A stretch of 43,307 bases of DNA. Origin: Gemmatimonadales bacterium (lineage in GTDB: Bacteria; Gemmatimonadota; Gemmatimonadetes; Gemmatimonadales; GWC2-71-9). Below, one piece after another: positions 18,160 to 28,171 of the stretch. The notes beneath the pieces were generated by a model. That model was not told the origin of the DNA. It ran no database searches and worked only from the letters and a program-made list of their open reading frames with translations. The translations under genes and the position numbers were made by a program. Numbering within the stretch: position 1 is the first letter of the stretch; every line of letters begins with the position of its first letter. The stretch spans positions 1-43,307 of the forward strand of contig JACDHV010000003.1 of the NCBI GenBank assembly GCA_013820855.1. Direction: 5' to 3'.

Positions 18160-19866
18160 CTATCGATCCGCGCCACCCCGCTGAAACACCGTTTTTCCCT
18201 CCAGTATCGTCCGCACCACGGGCACTCCGTGAATCTCGTGCGGCCCGACGTCGAACAGGTTCCTCTCCAGGATCACCAGATCGGCGAGCTTCCCGACTTC
18301 GATCGAGCCCGTCTCCCGCTCCTGGTGATTCTCGTACGCCGTGTTGATGGTGTACATCGCGATGGCCGTGGGGAGGTCCACCACCTCCTCCGGACGCCAG
18401 GGTGCTCCGGTCGAGCCGTCGGACGGCGCCCGCCGCGTGATCGCGACCTGGATGCCGTCCAGCGGCGCGAGTGACGAGACGGACCAATCGCTCCCTCCCG
18501 ACACCACCGCCCCGGACTCGACTACGCTGCCGATCGGATAGAGCCAGCGGGAGCGCGACGGTCCGAGCGCGGGCTCCGCGAGCCTGGTGAGGTACTCGTC
18601 CCCATTGGCCCAGAACGGCTCGAAGTTGGCGATGACGCCGAGCCGCCTGAACCTGGGAATGTCGGCCGAGTCGATGAGCTGGAGGTGGGTGATGGTGTGC
18701 CTGGCGTCGCGCGGACCGTTCGCCTGCCTCGCGTGCTCGAAGGCGTCGAGGGTCATGCGGATCGCGCGGTCGCCGATGGCGTGCACGTGGATCTGCCATC
18801 CGTCGCGGTCGAGCGCGGCGGCGAGACTGTCGAGCATCGGCTGGGCATAGGTGGGCCTGCCGGTGTCGCCCCCGCGGTCGAGATACGGCGCGAGGAGCGC
18901 CGCGGTCCCGGATTCGATCACGCCGTCCTGGTACAGCTTCGCGGCGATCGGACGGACCCGCGGCCTCGCGTATCGGGTACGCCAGCCCCTCAGGCGGGTC
19001 ACGAGGTCCGCGACACCGATCGAGTCGGGCTCGGCAGCCACGGCGACCGTGAGCCGGACGGTGAGCCGGTCGGCGCTGTCCGCCGCGGCGTAGGCTCGGA
19101 GATGGCTTTCCGGCGCGGACGCCTCCAGCACCGCGGTGATGCCGGCTTCGTTCGCCAGCCGCTGCGCCCGATCCAGCCCGGCCGCCAGCTCGGCGGCGGT
19201 CCGCTCGGGAAGGAGCCGCGACACCAGATGGATGGCGCTCTCGCGCAGAGTCCCGCTCGGCTCACCGCTGCGGGGATCGCGCTCGATCCGGCCATGCGCC
19301 GGGTCCGGCGTGTCGCGGGTGATCCCGGCGAGCTCCAGCGCCCTGCTGTTGGCCCAGGCGGAGTGGCCGTCCGCCGCGTCGATCAGCGCGGGCCGGTCGG
19401 AGACGACCCGGTCGAGCAGGGCACGCGAAGGATTCGCGCCGGGAAAGGCGGTCAGCTCCCAGCCGACCCCGCGCACCCAGGGCACCTCGGGCCGCGCCGC
19501 CGCGCACGCGGCGATCGAGTCGGCGATCGTCGCGGCGCTCTCGAGGGTGAACAGCGTGCACTCGCCGAGCTCCACGCCGCCGGTGAGAAGATGAACGTGC
19601 CCGTCCTGGAATCCCGGCAGCACCATCCTTCCGGCCAGGTCGATCGTCTCCGTCGCGGGGCCGATCATTCCGCCGGGAACGCTGTCGCTCCCCACGTACA
19701 CGATTCGCCCGTTCTTCACGCCGACGGCGGTGGCCCACCGCCGCGCCGCGTCCACCGTGTAGACCGCGCCGCCGCGGAGCAGGAGATCGGCGGGCTGCGC
19801 GACCGGCGCGGCATCGCCCGACCGGCACGCCAAAGTGAAGAGGATGCCGAGGGAGCGCCACTGCAC
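18160..19866 (-). CDS. Amidohydrolase family protein (YtcJ-like metal-dependent hydrolase)
   Basis: ADLLLRGGAVYTVDAARRWATAVGVKNGRIVYVGSD...MVLPGFQDGHVHLL...HVHAIGDRAIRMTLDAFE...GKLADLVILERNLF. Confidence 0.92.
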   Translation of the reverse strand: MQWRSLGILFTLACRSGDAAPVAQPADLLLRGGAVYTVDAARRWATAVGVKNGRIVYVGSDSVPGGMIGPATETIDLAGRMVLPGFQDGHVHLLTGGVELGECTLFTLESAATIADSIAACAAARPEVPWVRGVGWELTAFPGANPSRALLDRVVSDRPALIDAADGHSAWANSRALELAGITRDTPDPAHGRIERDPRSGEPSGTLRESAIHLVSRLLPERTAAELAAGLDRAQRLANEAGITAVLEASAPESHLRAYAAADSADRLTVRLTVAVAAEPDSIGVADLVTRLRGWRTRYARPRVRPIAAKLYQDGVIESGTAALLAPYLDRGGDTGRPTYAQPMLDSLAAALDRDGWQIHVHAIGDRAIRMTLDAFEHARQANGPRDARHTITHLQLIDSADIPRFRRLGVIANFEPFWANGDEYLTRLAEPALGPSRSRWLYPIGSVVESGAVVSGGSDWSVSSLAPLDGIQVAITRRAPSDGSTGAPWRPEEVVDLPTAIAMYTINTAYENHQERETGSIEVGKLADLVILERNLFDVGPHEIHGVPVVRTILEGKTVFQRGGADR

Positions 19867-19918
19867 CAGATCCTGGAAATCGATGATGGGGCGTCGGAGT
19901 GGAGTCGACAGGGACCGC

Positions 19919-20314
19919 TCAACGGGCGGCGGACGCGCCGGAGCCGCCGACCCGCTGCCGGACCGCTTCGATGTCCTCTACCGGACGCACCTCGACGCAG
20001 CCGGTCCGGGCCCAGGGAAACTCCGCCGCGATGCGGACGGCCTCCTCGATATCCTCGGCCTCGATCAGGTTGAAGCCGCCCAGAACCTCCTTCGCCTCGG
20101 CGAATGGCCCGTCGGTCGTAGTCGTGCGGCCGTTGCGGATCCGGACGGCCTTCGCCTGGTCCGCGTCAGCGAGCATCCGGGATTCGATCAGGTGCCCGGT
20201 GTGCTTCAGCTCGTCGGCATGCGCCAGACACTCGCGCATCATGGCGTCGGGCTGATCCGGTGGCAGGGAATCGAGCAGCGTGCCGTCATTGTAGATCAGG
20301 AGCATGAACTTCAT
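19919..20314 (-). CDS. YciI family protein (DGPF domain)
   Basis: MKFMLLIYNDGTLLDSLPPDQPDAMMRECLAHADELKHTGHLIESRMLADADQAKAVRIRNGRTTTTDGPFAEAKEVLGGFNLIEAEDIEEAVRIA. Confidence 0.92.
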   Translation of the reverse strand: MKFMLLIYNDGTLLDSLPPDQPDAMMRECLAHADELKHTGHLIESRMLADADQAKAVRIRNGRTTTTDGPFAEAKEVLGGFNLIEAEDIEEAVRIAAEFPWARTGCVEVRPVEDIEAVRQRVGGSGASAAR

Positions 20315-20364
20315 GGCGAATCCCCCCGGTTGATGGAGCCGTGCTCCGTGGTGGTGGCGGGTGC

Positions 20365-21699
20365 TCACCGCCCGCCGCGGCCGTCGCCTGGACGGCGCGT
20401 CCGGCTGCGGCCGCCGTTCCGCGGCCCTCCCTGACGAGCCCCTTCCGCCGTCTCGTTCGCCGCCCGGCGTTTGGTCTTGGCCTCGGCCCGGGCGCGATCC
20501 TCCGCCTTCTTCGCGCGGATCGCGACGATGCGATCGGCGATCGGTATCTCCAGACGGGCTCCGGCGCGCGCGGCGTAGTCGAAGTCGGGGACGATCACCC
20601 GAGGCAGCCGCTTGCCGAGCTCCCGCTCGATTCTCCGGAGATCGCCATCCTCCTCCGGCGCCACGAAGGTGAACGCGTCGCCGACGGCCTCCGCCCGAGC
20701 GGTGCGGCCCACCCGGTGGATGTAGTCCTCGGGCACCTTCGGCACGTCGAAGTTCACCACATGGCCGAGCGACTCGATGTCGATACCGCGTGCGGCGATG
20801 TCGGTGGCGACCAGCACTCGGTACTTGCCGCCCTTGAACCCGGCCAGGGCCTCGGTCCGCTGCGCCTGCGAGCGATTCCCGTGGATCCGCTCCGCGACGA
20901 TGCCGTGCTGCACCAGGTATTTCGCCAGGCGGTTGGCCCGGTGCTTCGTGCGGGTGAAGACGAGCGCCTCCCGCATCTCCCCGCGCTGCAGCAGCGTGAG
21001 GAACAGCGCGGTCTTCAGCTCCTGCGGCACCGGGTACACGGCATGGGTGATCCCCACCGCCGGCGTGGAGCGCCGCTCGAGGTTGATGCCGACCGGATCG
21101 CGAAGCATCTGGCGGGTGAGCGCGAGAATCGGGTCGGGCATTGTGGCGCTGAAGAAGAGCGTCTGGCGTCGGGCCGGCGGGGGCAGGTGCCGCAGGATCT
21201 TGCGAATCTCGGGCAGGAATCCCATGTCGAGCATCCGGTCGGCCTCGTCGAGCACGAGTATCTCGAGCCCGGAGAGCTTGGCATACGGAAAGCGGAAGTG
21301 GTCCATCAGGCGCCCGGGCGTCGCGACGATCACGTCGGCGCCGCTCCGGAAGGCGTGCTCCTGCGGGCCCATGCCGACGCCGCCGAAGACCGAGGCGCCG
21401 GTGATGGGTGTGTGCACGGCGAGATCGTCGAGGTCCTCCACGATCTGGGCGGCCAGCTCGCGGGTGGGTGTGAGCACCAGCGCGCGGGTGACGCCGCGGG
21501 GCTTGTCGATCAGGCGGTGGAGGATCGGCAGGAGGAATGCCGCGGTCTTGCCGCTCCCCGTCACGGCGCAGGCGAGGACGTCCCTGCCGGCGAGCGCCGG
21601 GGGAACGGCCTCGGTCTGGATCGGCGTCGGGCGGACGAAGCCCAGCTCCTTGATACCCTTGAGGAGGTTCGGATGGAGCTTCAGCTGGGTGAACGGCAC
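20365..21699 (-). CDS. DEAD-box ATP-dependent RNA helicase (RhlE-like)
   Basis: PTPIQTEAVPPALAGRDVLACAVTGSGKTAAFLLPIL, PTRELAAQ, LDEADRMLDMGF, SATMP, ATDIAARGIDI, HRVGRTAR; basic tail. GTG start at 21699. Confidence 0.95.
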   Translation of the reverse strand: MPFTQLKLHPNLLKGIKELGFVRPTPIQTEAVPPALAGRDVLACAVTGSGKTAAFLLPILHRLIDKPRGVTRALVLTPTRELAAQIVEDLDDLAVHTPITGASVFGGVGMGPQEHAFRSGADVIVATPGRLMDHFRFPYAKLSGLEILVLDEADRMLDMGFLPEIRKILRHLPPPARRQTLFFSATMPDPILALTRQMLRDPVGINLERRSTPAVGITHAVYPVPQELKTALFLTLLQRGEMREALVFTRTKHRANRLAKYLVQHGIVAERIHGNRSQAQRTEALAGFKGGKYRVLVATDIAARGIDIESLGHVVNFDVPKVPEDYIHRVGRTARAEAVGDAFTFVAPEEDGDLRRIERELGKRLPRVIVPDFDYAARAGARLEIPIADRIVAIRAKKAEDRARAEAKTKRRAANETAEGARQGGPRNGGRSRTRRPGDGRGGR

Positions 21700-21877
21700 G
21701 CGGGTTCCTTGGATCGAAGTCGGGCGGGTGCCAGGCCGGAATGCCGGGCGGACGACGGCCGCTGGCGCGGAGGGCGAAGCATAGAGACGAAGTGGGGACC
21801 CGGCAACGGCGGCGCGTCCGCGTGGCCGTATCGGCGGGAGGGTAGCCATCGGAGCGGGATCGAAGTAGCCTCCGTCC

Positions 21878-22153
21878 ATGTCCGTCCTCCACGACCTCGA
21901 GGCTCACCGCTTCACCATTCCGGTGGCCTCCGGAACCGCGGTTCTCTCCTACGCGCCGGCCGGTCCCGGTGTGCTCGAGCTCTACAGCACCTTCGTGCCC
22001 GCAGCCGACCGTGGACAGGGCGTCGCCGCGCGCCTCGTCGAGGCGGCAGTCGGCTACGCGCGCGGCGAAGGTCTCCGCATCGTTCCGAGCTGCTGGTACG
22101 TCGCCAACTGGATTAGGGAGCATCCCGAGCACGCGGATCTGATCTCCGCCTGA
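21878..22153 (+). CDS. GNAT-related N-acetyltransferase (short, COG2388-like)
   Basis: LELYSTFVPAADRGQGVAARLVEAAVGYARGEGLRIVPSCWYVANWIREHPEHADLI. Confidence 0.88.
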   Translation: MSVLHDLEAHRFTIPVASGTAVLSYAPAGPGVLELYSTFVPAADRGQGVAARLVEAAVGYARGEGLRIVPSCWYVANWIREHPEHADLISA

Positions 22154-22178
22154 CCGTGGTGAAGGTCCCGCCGAGGGC

Positions 22179-23525
22179 TCAACGCGACGAAGCAGGGCGT
22201 GTCGCGTTCGGGGTACCGGGCGGCCGCGGCGCGGCCGGCAGGAGCGCGTCCACCACGATCTCCGAACGCCCCGAGACGACCGCGCGGACCAGCAGCGCTT
22301 CAGGCGCCGCCCTGACGTCCCGAACGTCGCCGTCGCGGATCTCCGACCGGAGCCGAACGCCCTTGGCGAGCTCCCGGTTCAAGTTCTGCCGCAGCAGATC
22401 GCGGCCCTCGGCGAGCGTCGGACTCAGGTCGAGGCGGACCCGGGTCCTGAGAAACCTCTCGACCGCCTCGCCGCCGAGCCACGCCAGAGCTCCCGTCAGC
22501 GCGTTCCGGGTCCCCACGTCGTACCGCAGGTCGGGCATGAACAGGGTGGCCGTGGCCGTGTCGTACGCCGGGTGGCCGACCGCGTAGAGCACTCCATCGA
22601 CCGGGCCGCTCACGCCGAGCCTCACCGCAATCGTTCCATCGCCGAGTCCGAGAAGGTGGAGGCTGTCCACCGTGAGCCGCTGCCCGGCCACCTCGATACG
22701 CATGCCGCGCAGCTCCCGGGTAAGGATGCTGCTCGCCACGTCGTAAGGCAGGCGTGCCTCGGTGAGGAGATGAAGGGCCGAAGCACGCGCCGTGCTGTCC
22801 TTCGGCGGTGGCAGGGGACGCTTCCCGGGAGCGGGGCGCGCACCGCCGGTCACCCTTGGATTGGCGGAGAGTCCCACCGTGGTCAGCAGGGTGTCCTTTC
22901 GCAGCTCCAGCACGCCCAGCCGGACCGCCGAAGGGTTCACCGTGAGCCAGAGGCTGTCGGTGAGCCGAATCGGCCGCTGAAGCACGTCCCAGATCCGTCG
23001 CGCCTGTCCCGGCACATCCACCGCGGCCAGGCGGACCCCCGCCTCGCCGGCCTTCTGTTGCAGGGCCGTTCGCGCGGCGTCCACGACATCGTCGGTGACG
23101 TCGATGCCGAGGGCGGTGATGGTGCACTTGTCGCGGTCGGTCTTGGACAGGGGCTCGACGACGGCCTGCGTGCGCGGGCTCAGCGTCCAGTCGGGGGCGA
23201 GCCGCACGTGCATGGTGACGGCGAGGCGCACCCGGGGCGCGTCGCCTTCCAGGCCGCACGAGGCTCCGACCTCGGGCAGCACCGGCAGGTCGTACCACAG
23301 GCGGGCGCGGTACGCCACGTCCGTTCGCAGGGTGGCGGACCGGCCACGTACCGCCATGGCGAACGGGTTCCGCTCGAGCACGAAGGCATAGCTGAGCCGG
23401 TCGTTGTCGGGAGCCTGTCGGCGCTGCTCCAGGTCGCCCATAGTCGGCGGAATAGCGGAGTCGAGCCAGGCGAGCGCGGGCCCCAGATGGTAGCGCACCG
23501 GACCATCCATGTACGACTCGGGCAC
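22179..23525 (-). CDS. DUF4403-like protein, probable lipoprotein; true N-terminus upstream (to about 23640)
   Basis: ESYMDGPVRYHLGPALAWLDSAIPPTMGDLEQRRQ...; frame open upstream encoding LRGTLSLVAAAVLGTGCGADRVAPPPPRATGNW. Confidence 0.75.
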   Translation of the reverse strand: MPESYMDGPVRYHLGPALAWLDSAIPPTMGDLEQRRQAPDNDRLSYAFVLERNPFAMAVRGRSATLRTDVAYRARLWYDLPVLPEVGASCGLEGDAPRVRLAVTMHVRLAPDWTLSPRTQAVVEPLSKTDRDKCTITALGIDVTDDVVDAARTALQQKAGEAGVRLAAVDVPGQARRIWDVLQRPIRLTDSLWLTVNPSAVRLGVLELRKDTLLTTVGLSANPRVTGGARPAPGKRPLPPPKDSTARASALHLLTEARLPYDVASSILTRELRGMRIEVAGQRLTVDSLHLLGLGDGTIAVRLGVSGPVDGVLYAVGHPAYDTATATLFMPDLRYDVGTRNALTGALAWLGGEAVERFLRTRVRLDLSPTLAEGRDLLRQNLNRELAKGVRLRSEIRDGDVRDVRAAPEALLVRAVVSGRSEIVVDALLPAAPRPPGTPNATRPASSR

Positions 23526-23646
23526 CGGCGGCAGCGAGTCGGTCCAGTTCCCCGTCGCTCTCGGCGGCGGCGGCGCGACCCTGTCCGCCCCACAGCCGGT
23601 GCCGAGAACCGCTGCCGCGACGAGGGAGAGGGTCCCGCGCAGAAGG

Positions 23647-24225
23647 TTATGGGGTGGGGAAGTTGTTGACGACGCCGCCGGCGCGCACCGTACGCGCCAC
23701 CCGCTCGGCGAAAATCCGCGTGCCCGCGCGCACCATGGCTTCGGGCTCGCCCTTGAGCTCCGTCGTATCGTCCAGGACGATGGTGCCGGAGGGCGCGTGG
23801 ATCAGCTGTGCGGTGAGGAGCCAGATGAGATTGCTCGTCTTGCTCACCTTGGCCATGACCACCCAGGGCACGTCCACGGTGGTCGCCACGTGCCGCGCGC
23901 AGGCGACGATGACGTTGCAGGGGAGCCCGCCGGTGATGGCGCGCGCCGTGTCGGAGTCGGCCACCGAACGCACCGTCTCGGGCTCGGCGAGCTGGGCTCC
24001 CAGCAGGTTCTGGAGCGTGGAGTCGAGTACCGTGGTGGCGAGCACCGCCCTGGCCGTGTCGGTCGCCTCGATCACGTTCGCCTGGGCGTTGTAGAGCGCG
24101 ACATCGAGAGCAGCGACCCTGGCGTCGGGTGGCTCGAGGGGCGCAGGGTCTGCGGCCTGCGCGTGCAATGGAGAACCGAGAGCGCCGGCGAGGAGCAGCG
24201 GGGCGAGTAGAAATCGTCTAGTCAT
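23647..24225 (-). CDS. Secreted hypothetical protein (DUF2380/DUF3280-like)
   Basis: Signal peptide MTRRFLLAPLLLAGALGSPLHAQA; IEATDTARAVLATTVLDSTLQNLLG...VMAKVSKTSNLIWLLTAQLI. Confidence 0.7.
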   Translation of the reverse strand: MTRRFLLAPLLLAGALGSPLHAQAADPAPLEPPDARVAALDVALYNAQANVIEATDTARAVLATTVLDSTLQNLLGAQLAEPETVRSVADSDTARAITGGLPCNVIVACARHVATTVDVPWVVMAKVSKTSNLIWLLTAQLIHAPSGTIVLDDTTELKGEPEAMVRAGTRIFAERVARTVRAGGVVNNFPTP

Positions 24226-24257
24226 ACCTATAAGGCAACAGGGTTGGTCGCCCGATT

Positions 24258-25207
24258 TCAACCCCGCAATTTTCTCCGCTCGTAGGTGTAGATCACGGGC
24301 AGGTAGAAGATCAGGTCGGCCATCAGCTTGCCGGCGAGAATGCCGAGCCCGGTGTCCGCCCAAGCGAAGCCGAGTTTCGGCTGCGCGAGCGTGGGATCGA
24401 GGTGACTCCCGAGGACACGGACGAGGAGGTGGCAATCATGGCCGCGCCGAAGACCACGTCTCGCCAGGCCGCATCGGGCCAGAAGGGAACGCCCTCCCGG
24501 CGCAGCAGCTCGTCGTAGTTCCGACGATAGGTCGCGGGATCCACCGGCTCTCCCGCCTTCGGCCGCTCGGAGATGCCGTGCCGGAGCACCAGTATCAGGT
24601 GCAGACCGATCATCAGGAACACCAGTGCCGGCAGGAAGAAGACGTGAAACGCGAAGAAGCGGCTCAGCGTGGCGCCGCCGATGGTGTCTCCGGCGATGAT
24701 GAAGCGCGCGATCTCGTCGCCCACGACCGGCATGCGCCGGGCCTGCGCGGCGCCGACGATGACCGACCAGACGGCGGTCTGGTCCCACCGGAGGAGCTGC
24801 CCGGTGAATGCCAGCGCGAGGGTGAGCAGCAGGAGCACCGCGCCGCTGAGCCAGTTGAGCTCGCGGGGGAACTTGTATGCCGCCATGAGATACGTGCGCG
24901 ACACGTGGATGCCGATGAGCAGCACCATGGCGGACGCGCCGAAGTAGTGCATGCCGCGCAGGAACCGGCCGAGGAGCGCCTGCTCCGAGATGAACTGCAG
25001 GCTCTCGTACGCCTGGCCGCTCGACGGCACGTATGCGGTGGCGAGCGCGATTCCGGTGGCGACCTGGAGGACGAACGCCAGGAGGGTGGCGCTGCCGAAG
25101 ACGTACCACCAGCCGGTCCGAGGCGGCACCGGATGCTGGAGTGCCCGGCGCGTGGCGGTGAGCAGACCGCTGCGGTCGTCGAGCCAGGCCAGGAACTGCT
25201 GGATCAC
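24258..25207 (-). pseudogene. Cytochrome b (b6/bc type) N-terminal half with disrupted, possibly foreign C-terminus
   Basis: [41 protein letters not shown]...[15 protein letters not shown]...[30 protein letters not shown]...[33 protein letters not shown], then frame change near 24405-24425 to ...[48 protein letters not shown]. Confidence 0.8.
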
Positions 25208-25214
25208 GGCGGGC

Positions 25215-25715
25215 TCACGCGATGGGGATGGGACTGGTCTGGATCTCGACCTGACCGTTCCGCACCCGCACCGGGTACGTCGGCAGCGGCTTGGGCGGGG
25301 GTCCGGCCGACACGGTGCCATCGGCGTAGTACACGCCGCCGTGACAGGGACAGAGGAACAGCTCGGCAGCGGCCACCCAGCGCACCGGGCAGCCGAGATG
25401 GGTACAGTGGACCGAGTATGCGATGAAGCGCGACTGGTCTTCGCGCCGGAGCCACGCCGCGGTACGCGCCGTCACCCCCGCCCAGGGCAGGGCTGAAGCA
25501 TCATCGAACCGCACGGTCACCGTCTTGCCCACCTCGAACTCGTCGACTCCTCCGACAGGGCGCCACACCCGAGGCTCCCTGCGGGTGAGCGGCGCGAAGA
25601 GGAAGCCGATGACGGGCAGCCCTAGCACCGCGCCGACCGCGGCCGAGAGCCCCACGGAGAGGCGGGTCAGGAAGCGGCGTCGCTCTGGTGGCGCAGCCGG
25701 GGGAGTCGCGTTCAT
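25215..25715 (-). CDS. Ubiquinol-cytochrome c reductase/b6f-type Rieske 2Fe-2S protein
   Basis: [34 protein letters not shown] and CPCHGG cluster motifs; adjacent to cytochrome b. Confidence 0.93.
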   Translation of the reverse strand: MNATPPAAPPERRRFLTRLSVGLSAAVGAVLGLPVIGFLFAPLTRREPRVWRPVGGVDEFEVGKTVTVRFDDASALPWAGVTARTAAWLRREDQSRFIAYSVHCTHLGCPVRWVAAAELFLCPCHGGVYYADGTVSAGPPPKPLPTYPVRVRNGQVEIQTSPIPIA

Positions 25716-26032
25716 AGAAGTTCCGTCAGCGGAGGCGGTAGGCGAAGCGCCGGGGAGCCAACATAGGAAGCGCATCGGGGCACGACAAGCATGAGCCGCC
25801 ACGGGCAAGCTGGGAGCAACCTAATGTTGTACCTGAGAGCTGAGCTGTAGATCATCTGAATTGAAATGACTTACTGCAAGCAGCCCACTCATTCCCGACC
25901 TACTTCGGGCAGAGGCGCTCGCCGGTTTACCATGGAAAGGTGCCTCGAAACGGTGCCGATCCGAACCGCTCGGCACGTCCGGACGGGTCGTCTGCTTGAC
26001 AGAACTGCGCCCGCTGGGAGCATTACTGGTCC

Positions 26033-27020
26033 ATGCGCAACAAGGCGCTGCCCCGTCTCGTCCTGATCGCCGCGCTGGCGGTGGCCGCCGGCCGCACCGC
26101 GCACGCCCAGAGTCTCCGCGCACAGCTCGGTGGACTGTTCATCTTCGGTGAGGGGCAGGACCCGCTGTTCCTCGGGGGCACCGGCGACCCGAACAATCCG
26201 GACTCCGTCAGCATCCACGGCAGCCACTTCGTGCCCGCGGCCGTCGCCAGCAACGGCACGGTCATTTCCTTTCTGACGAACTCCATCGGCAGCAACGTCG
26301 CGAACGTGCCGGTGAGCGCCACGAGCGGCGGCTCCACCTTCAGCTTCGAGGGCGGTGTTCCGGTGCGAACCTCGACCTCGGCCGGCCCGGTCTTCGGCGA
26401 GCGGGCGCAGACCCTGGGCCGCGGCCGCATCCTCGCGGGCATCGCGCGAACCGGCGTGCATTTCAAGGCCCTCCGCGGTGTCGATCTGGACAATGTCCGC
26501 TTCACGTTCACGCACGGGAATTGGGACTTTCCGGGCTGCGACGAGGTGGCGGGCGGTGACTGCTCGCTGCTCGGTGTTCCGGTGGTCGAGAACGAGACCA
26601 TCGACCCCCTCCCGCGGTCCACTTCTTCGGCGGAACCCCGGAGAACCCGGTGCTCACCGCCTCGCGCTTCGTGCGCGGGTCCGCCACCGGCCTGGGCGAC
26701 GCGAACGCCCGGGTCAAGGTGAATCTTCGCCGGAGCGAGCCGCTGGCGGTCGGCGTGCTTGCAGACGTGAGATTTCCCACCGGCAGCGAGAAGGACCTGC
26801 TCGGCGCCGGCGCCTTCGCCGCGCGCGGCCTGGCCATCGTGTCGCCCGGTTCGGCGACTTCTCGCCGCACGCGAACGTGGGCTACCTGTATCGCGGAGGC
26901 GAATTCGAGAGTGACGCGGTGCTGGGCACCCTGGGCTTCGTCACCCGCTGACGCCCTGGGCCACGGTCGCGGTGGACGTGATCTCTCAGCTTCAGGTCGG
27001 CGACAGCCCGCTCGAGGTGC
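26033..27020 (+). pseudogene. Putative outer-membrane beta-barrel protein with at least three frame changes
   Basis: MRNKALPRLVLIAALAVAAGRTAHAQSLRAQLGGLF... (frame A); VHFFGGTPENPVLTASRFVRGSATGLGDANARVKVNL (frame B); RFGDFSPHANVGYLYRGGEFESDAVLGTLGF (frame C); HPLTPWATVAVDVISQLQ (frame D). Confidence 0.6.
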
Positions 27021-28168
27021 CGGATCCGGTCCCAACGGCCGCCCTCGCGGCGGAGAGTGGCGCTGAAGGCGACGGTCTGTCGCTCGTTGCGCTGGCTGCT
27101 GGTGTTGAGACAGGTGTACGAGCCGCGCACCAGCGCCTCGGCGTTGGAGTCGGTGACGTCGAGTCGCTCACGTCGAGCTGTGCACGGACGTCGCGCACCA
27201 GTTGGAAGAACTGCTCCCAGCCGTGCCGCTGCGCCCCCGTCATCCCCGGATAGACCCGCTGCAGATCGTTCAGGTTCCGCGATTCGACCGCGCTTGCATA
27301 CTGGGCCGATAAGGTTGCGGATGTCGGGTCTCGGGTCGACCGGCCGCGGTGGCGGGGGAGCCGCGCGAGCCGGAACGGGGGCCTCCTGCACCGGGGGGGG
27401 GCGGGCGCGAGGGCCGTGTCCCGCACCGGGGCCGCTGCCGGGCCGGGAGGGGAATCCACGGGTGGCGCAGGTGCTGCCGCGCCGGCACCGTCGGTTGGAA
27501 TTCTGATGTGCGGCGGCCCGGGCGTGGGCGCCGTGTCGGCAGGGAGTGGAGGCCTTGGCACGGCCGCCGCCGCAGGGGGCTCCCGTGGAACCGCCGGACG
27601 CCTGTCCTGCGCCGGCCTTCGCTCGACGTTGGGCAGCGGCCGGTCGCGCGGCACCCGGGGCTCCGCGGCCTCTCCCGGCGCTGGGCCGGCGGCGAATCGG
27701 CACCGGGAGGTGTTCCGGCCGCGGGCTCGAGCGTGTGCGTGACCTCCAGGGCGGTCTGCGGCCGGTCCGCCGGGCGCTTGGCGAGGCACTCCCGCACCAC
27801 AGAACGCCGATGCCGAACGCCATGACCACCATGTAGGCGAGGGCGAGGTCCATCACGAACGCGGGGTCCCGCTTCCCGGTCCGGAGATAGGCGTAGAGCG
27901 CCACCGAGATGGCGAGGCAGCTCGTGGCGATCCCGTCCACCACGTTGAATCGAGCCCATCGGGGGTCCACCGGCTCGGCGAAGTAGAGGGCGACGTGTCC
28001 CAGCGCGGGCGCGAGGATCCAGAGCCCGCCCGCGACGAACGCCATGATCTCGACCCGGCGGGATGCCTGGCGAAGCAGGTCACCCGGCAGCTTGCGCGGT
28101 CCGGGCGTGGTCCTGGGCCCGGTGATGGTCTCGCGCGCGAGGCGGCCGATCAGCTTGGGCGTGGGCAT
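26985..28168 (-). pseudogene. Serine/threonine protein kinase-like gene lacking the catalytic core, with several frameshifts
   Basis: N-terminal membrane segment GDLLRQASRRVEIMAFVAGGLWILAPALGHVALYFAEPVDPRWARFNVVDGIATS...MVVMAFGIGVL joins at about 27805 to kinase C-lobe end VVRECLAKRPADRPQTALEVTHTLE, then Pro-rich linker and LSAQYASAVESRNLNDLQRVYPGMTGAQRHGWEQFF. Confidence 0.6.
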
Positions 28169-28171
28169 CGA

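Noticed and set aside
25990-26030. TTGACA at 25996-26001 upstream of the barrel-like gene as a sigma-70 promoter
   Set aside because: No convincing -10 hexamer at 16-18 nt (agcatt at 17 nt is weak); left unannotated.
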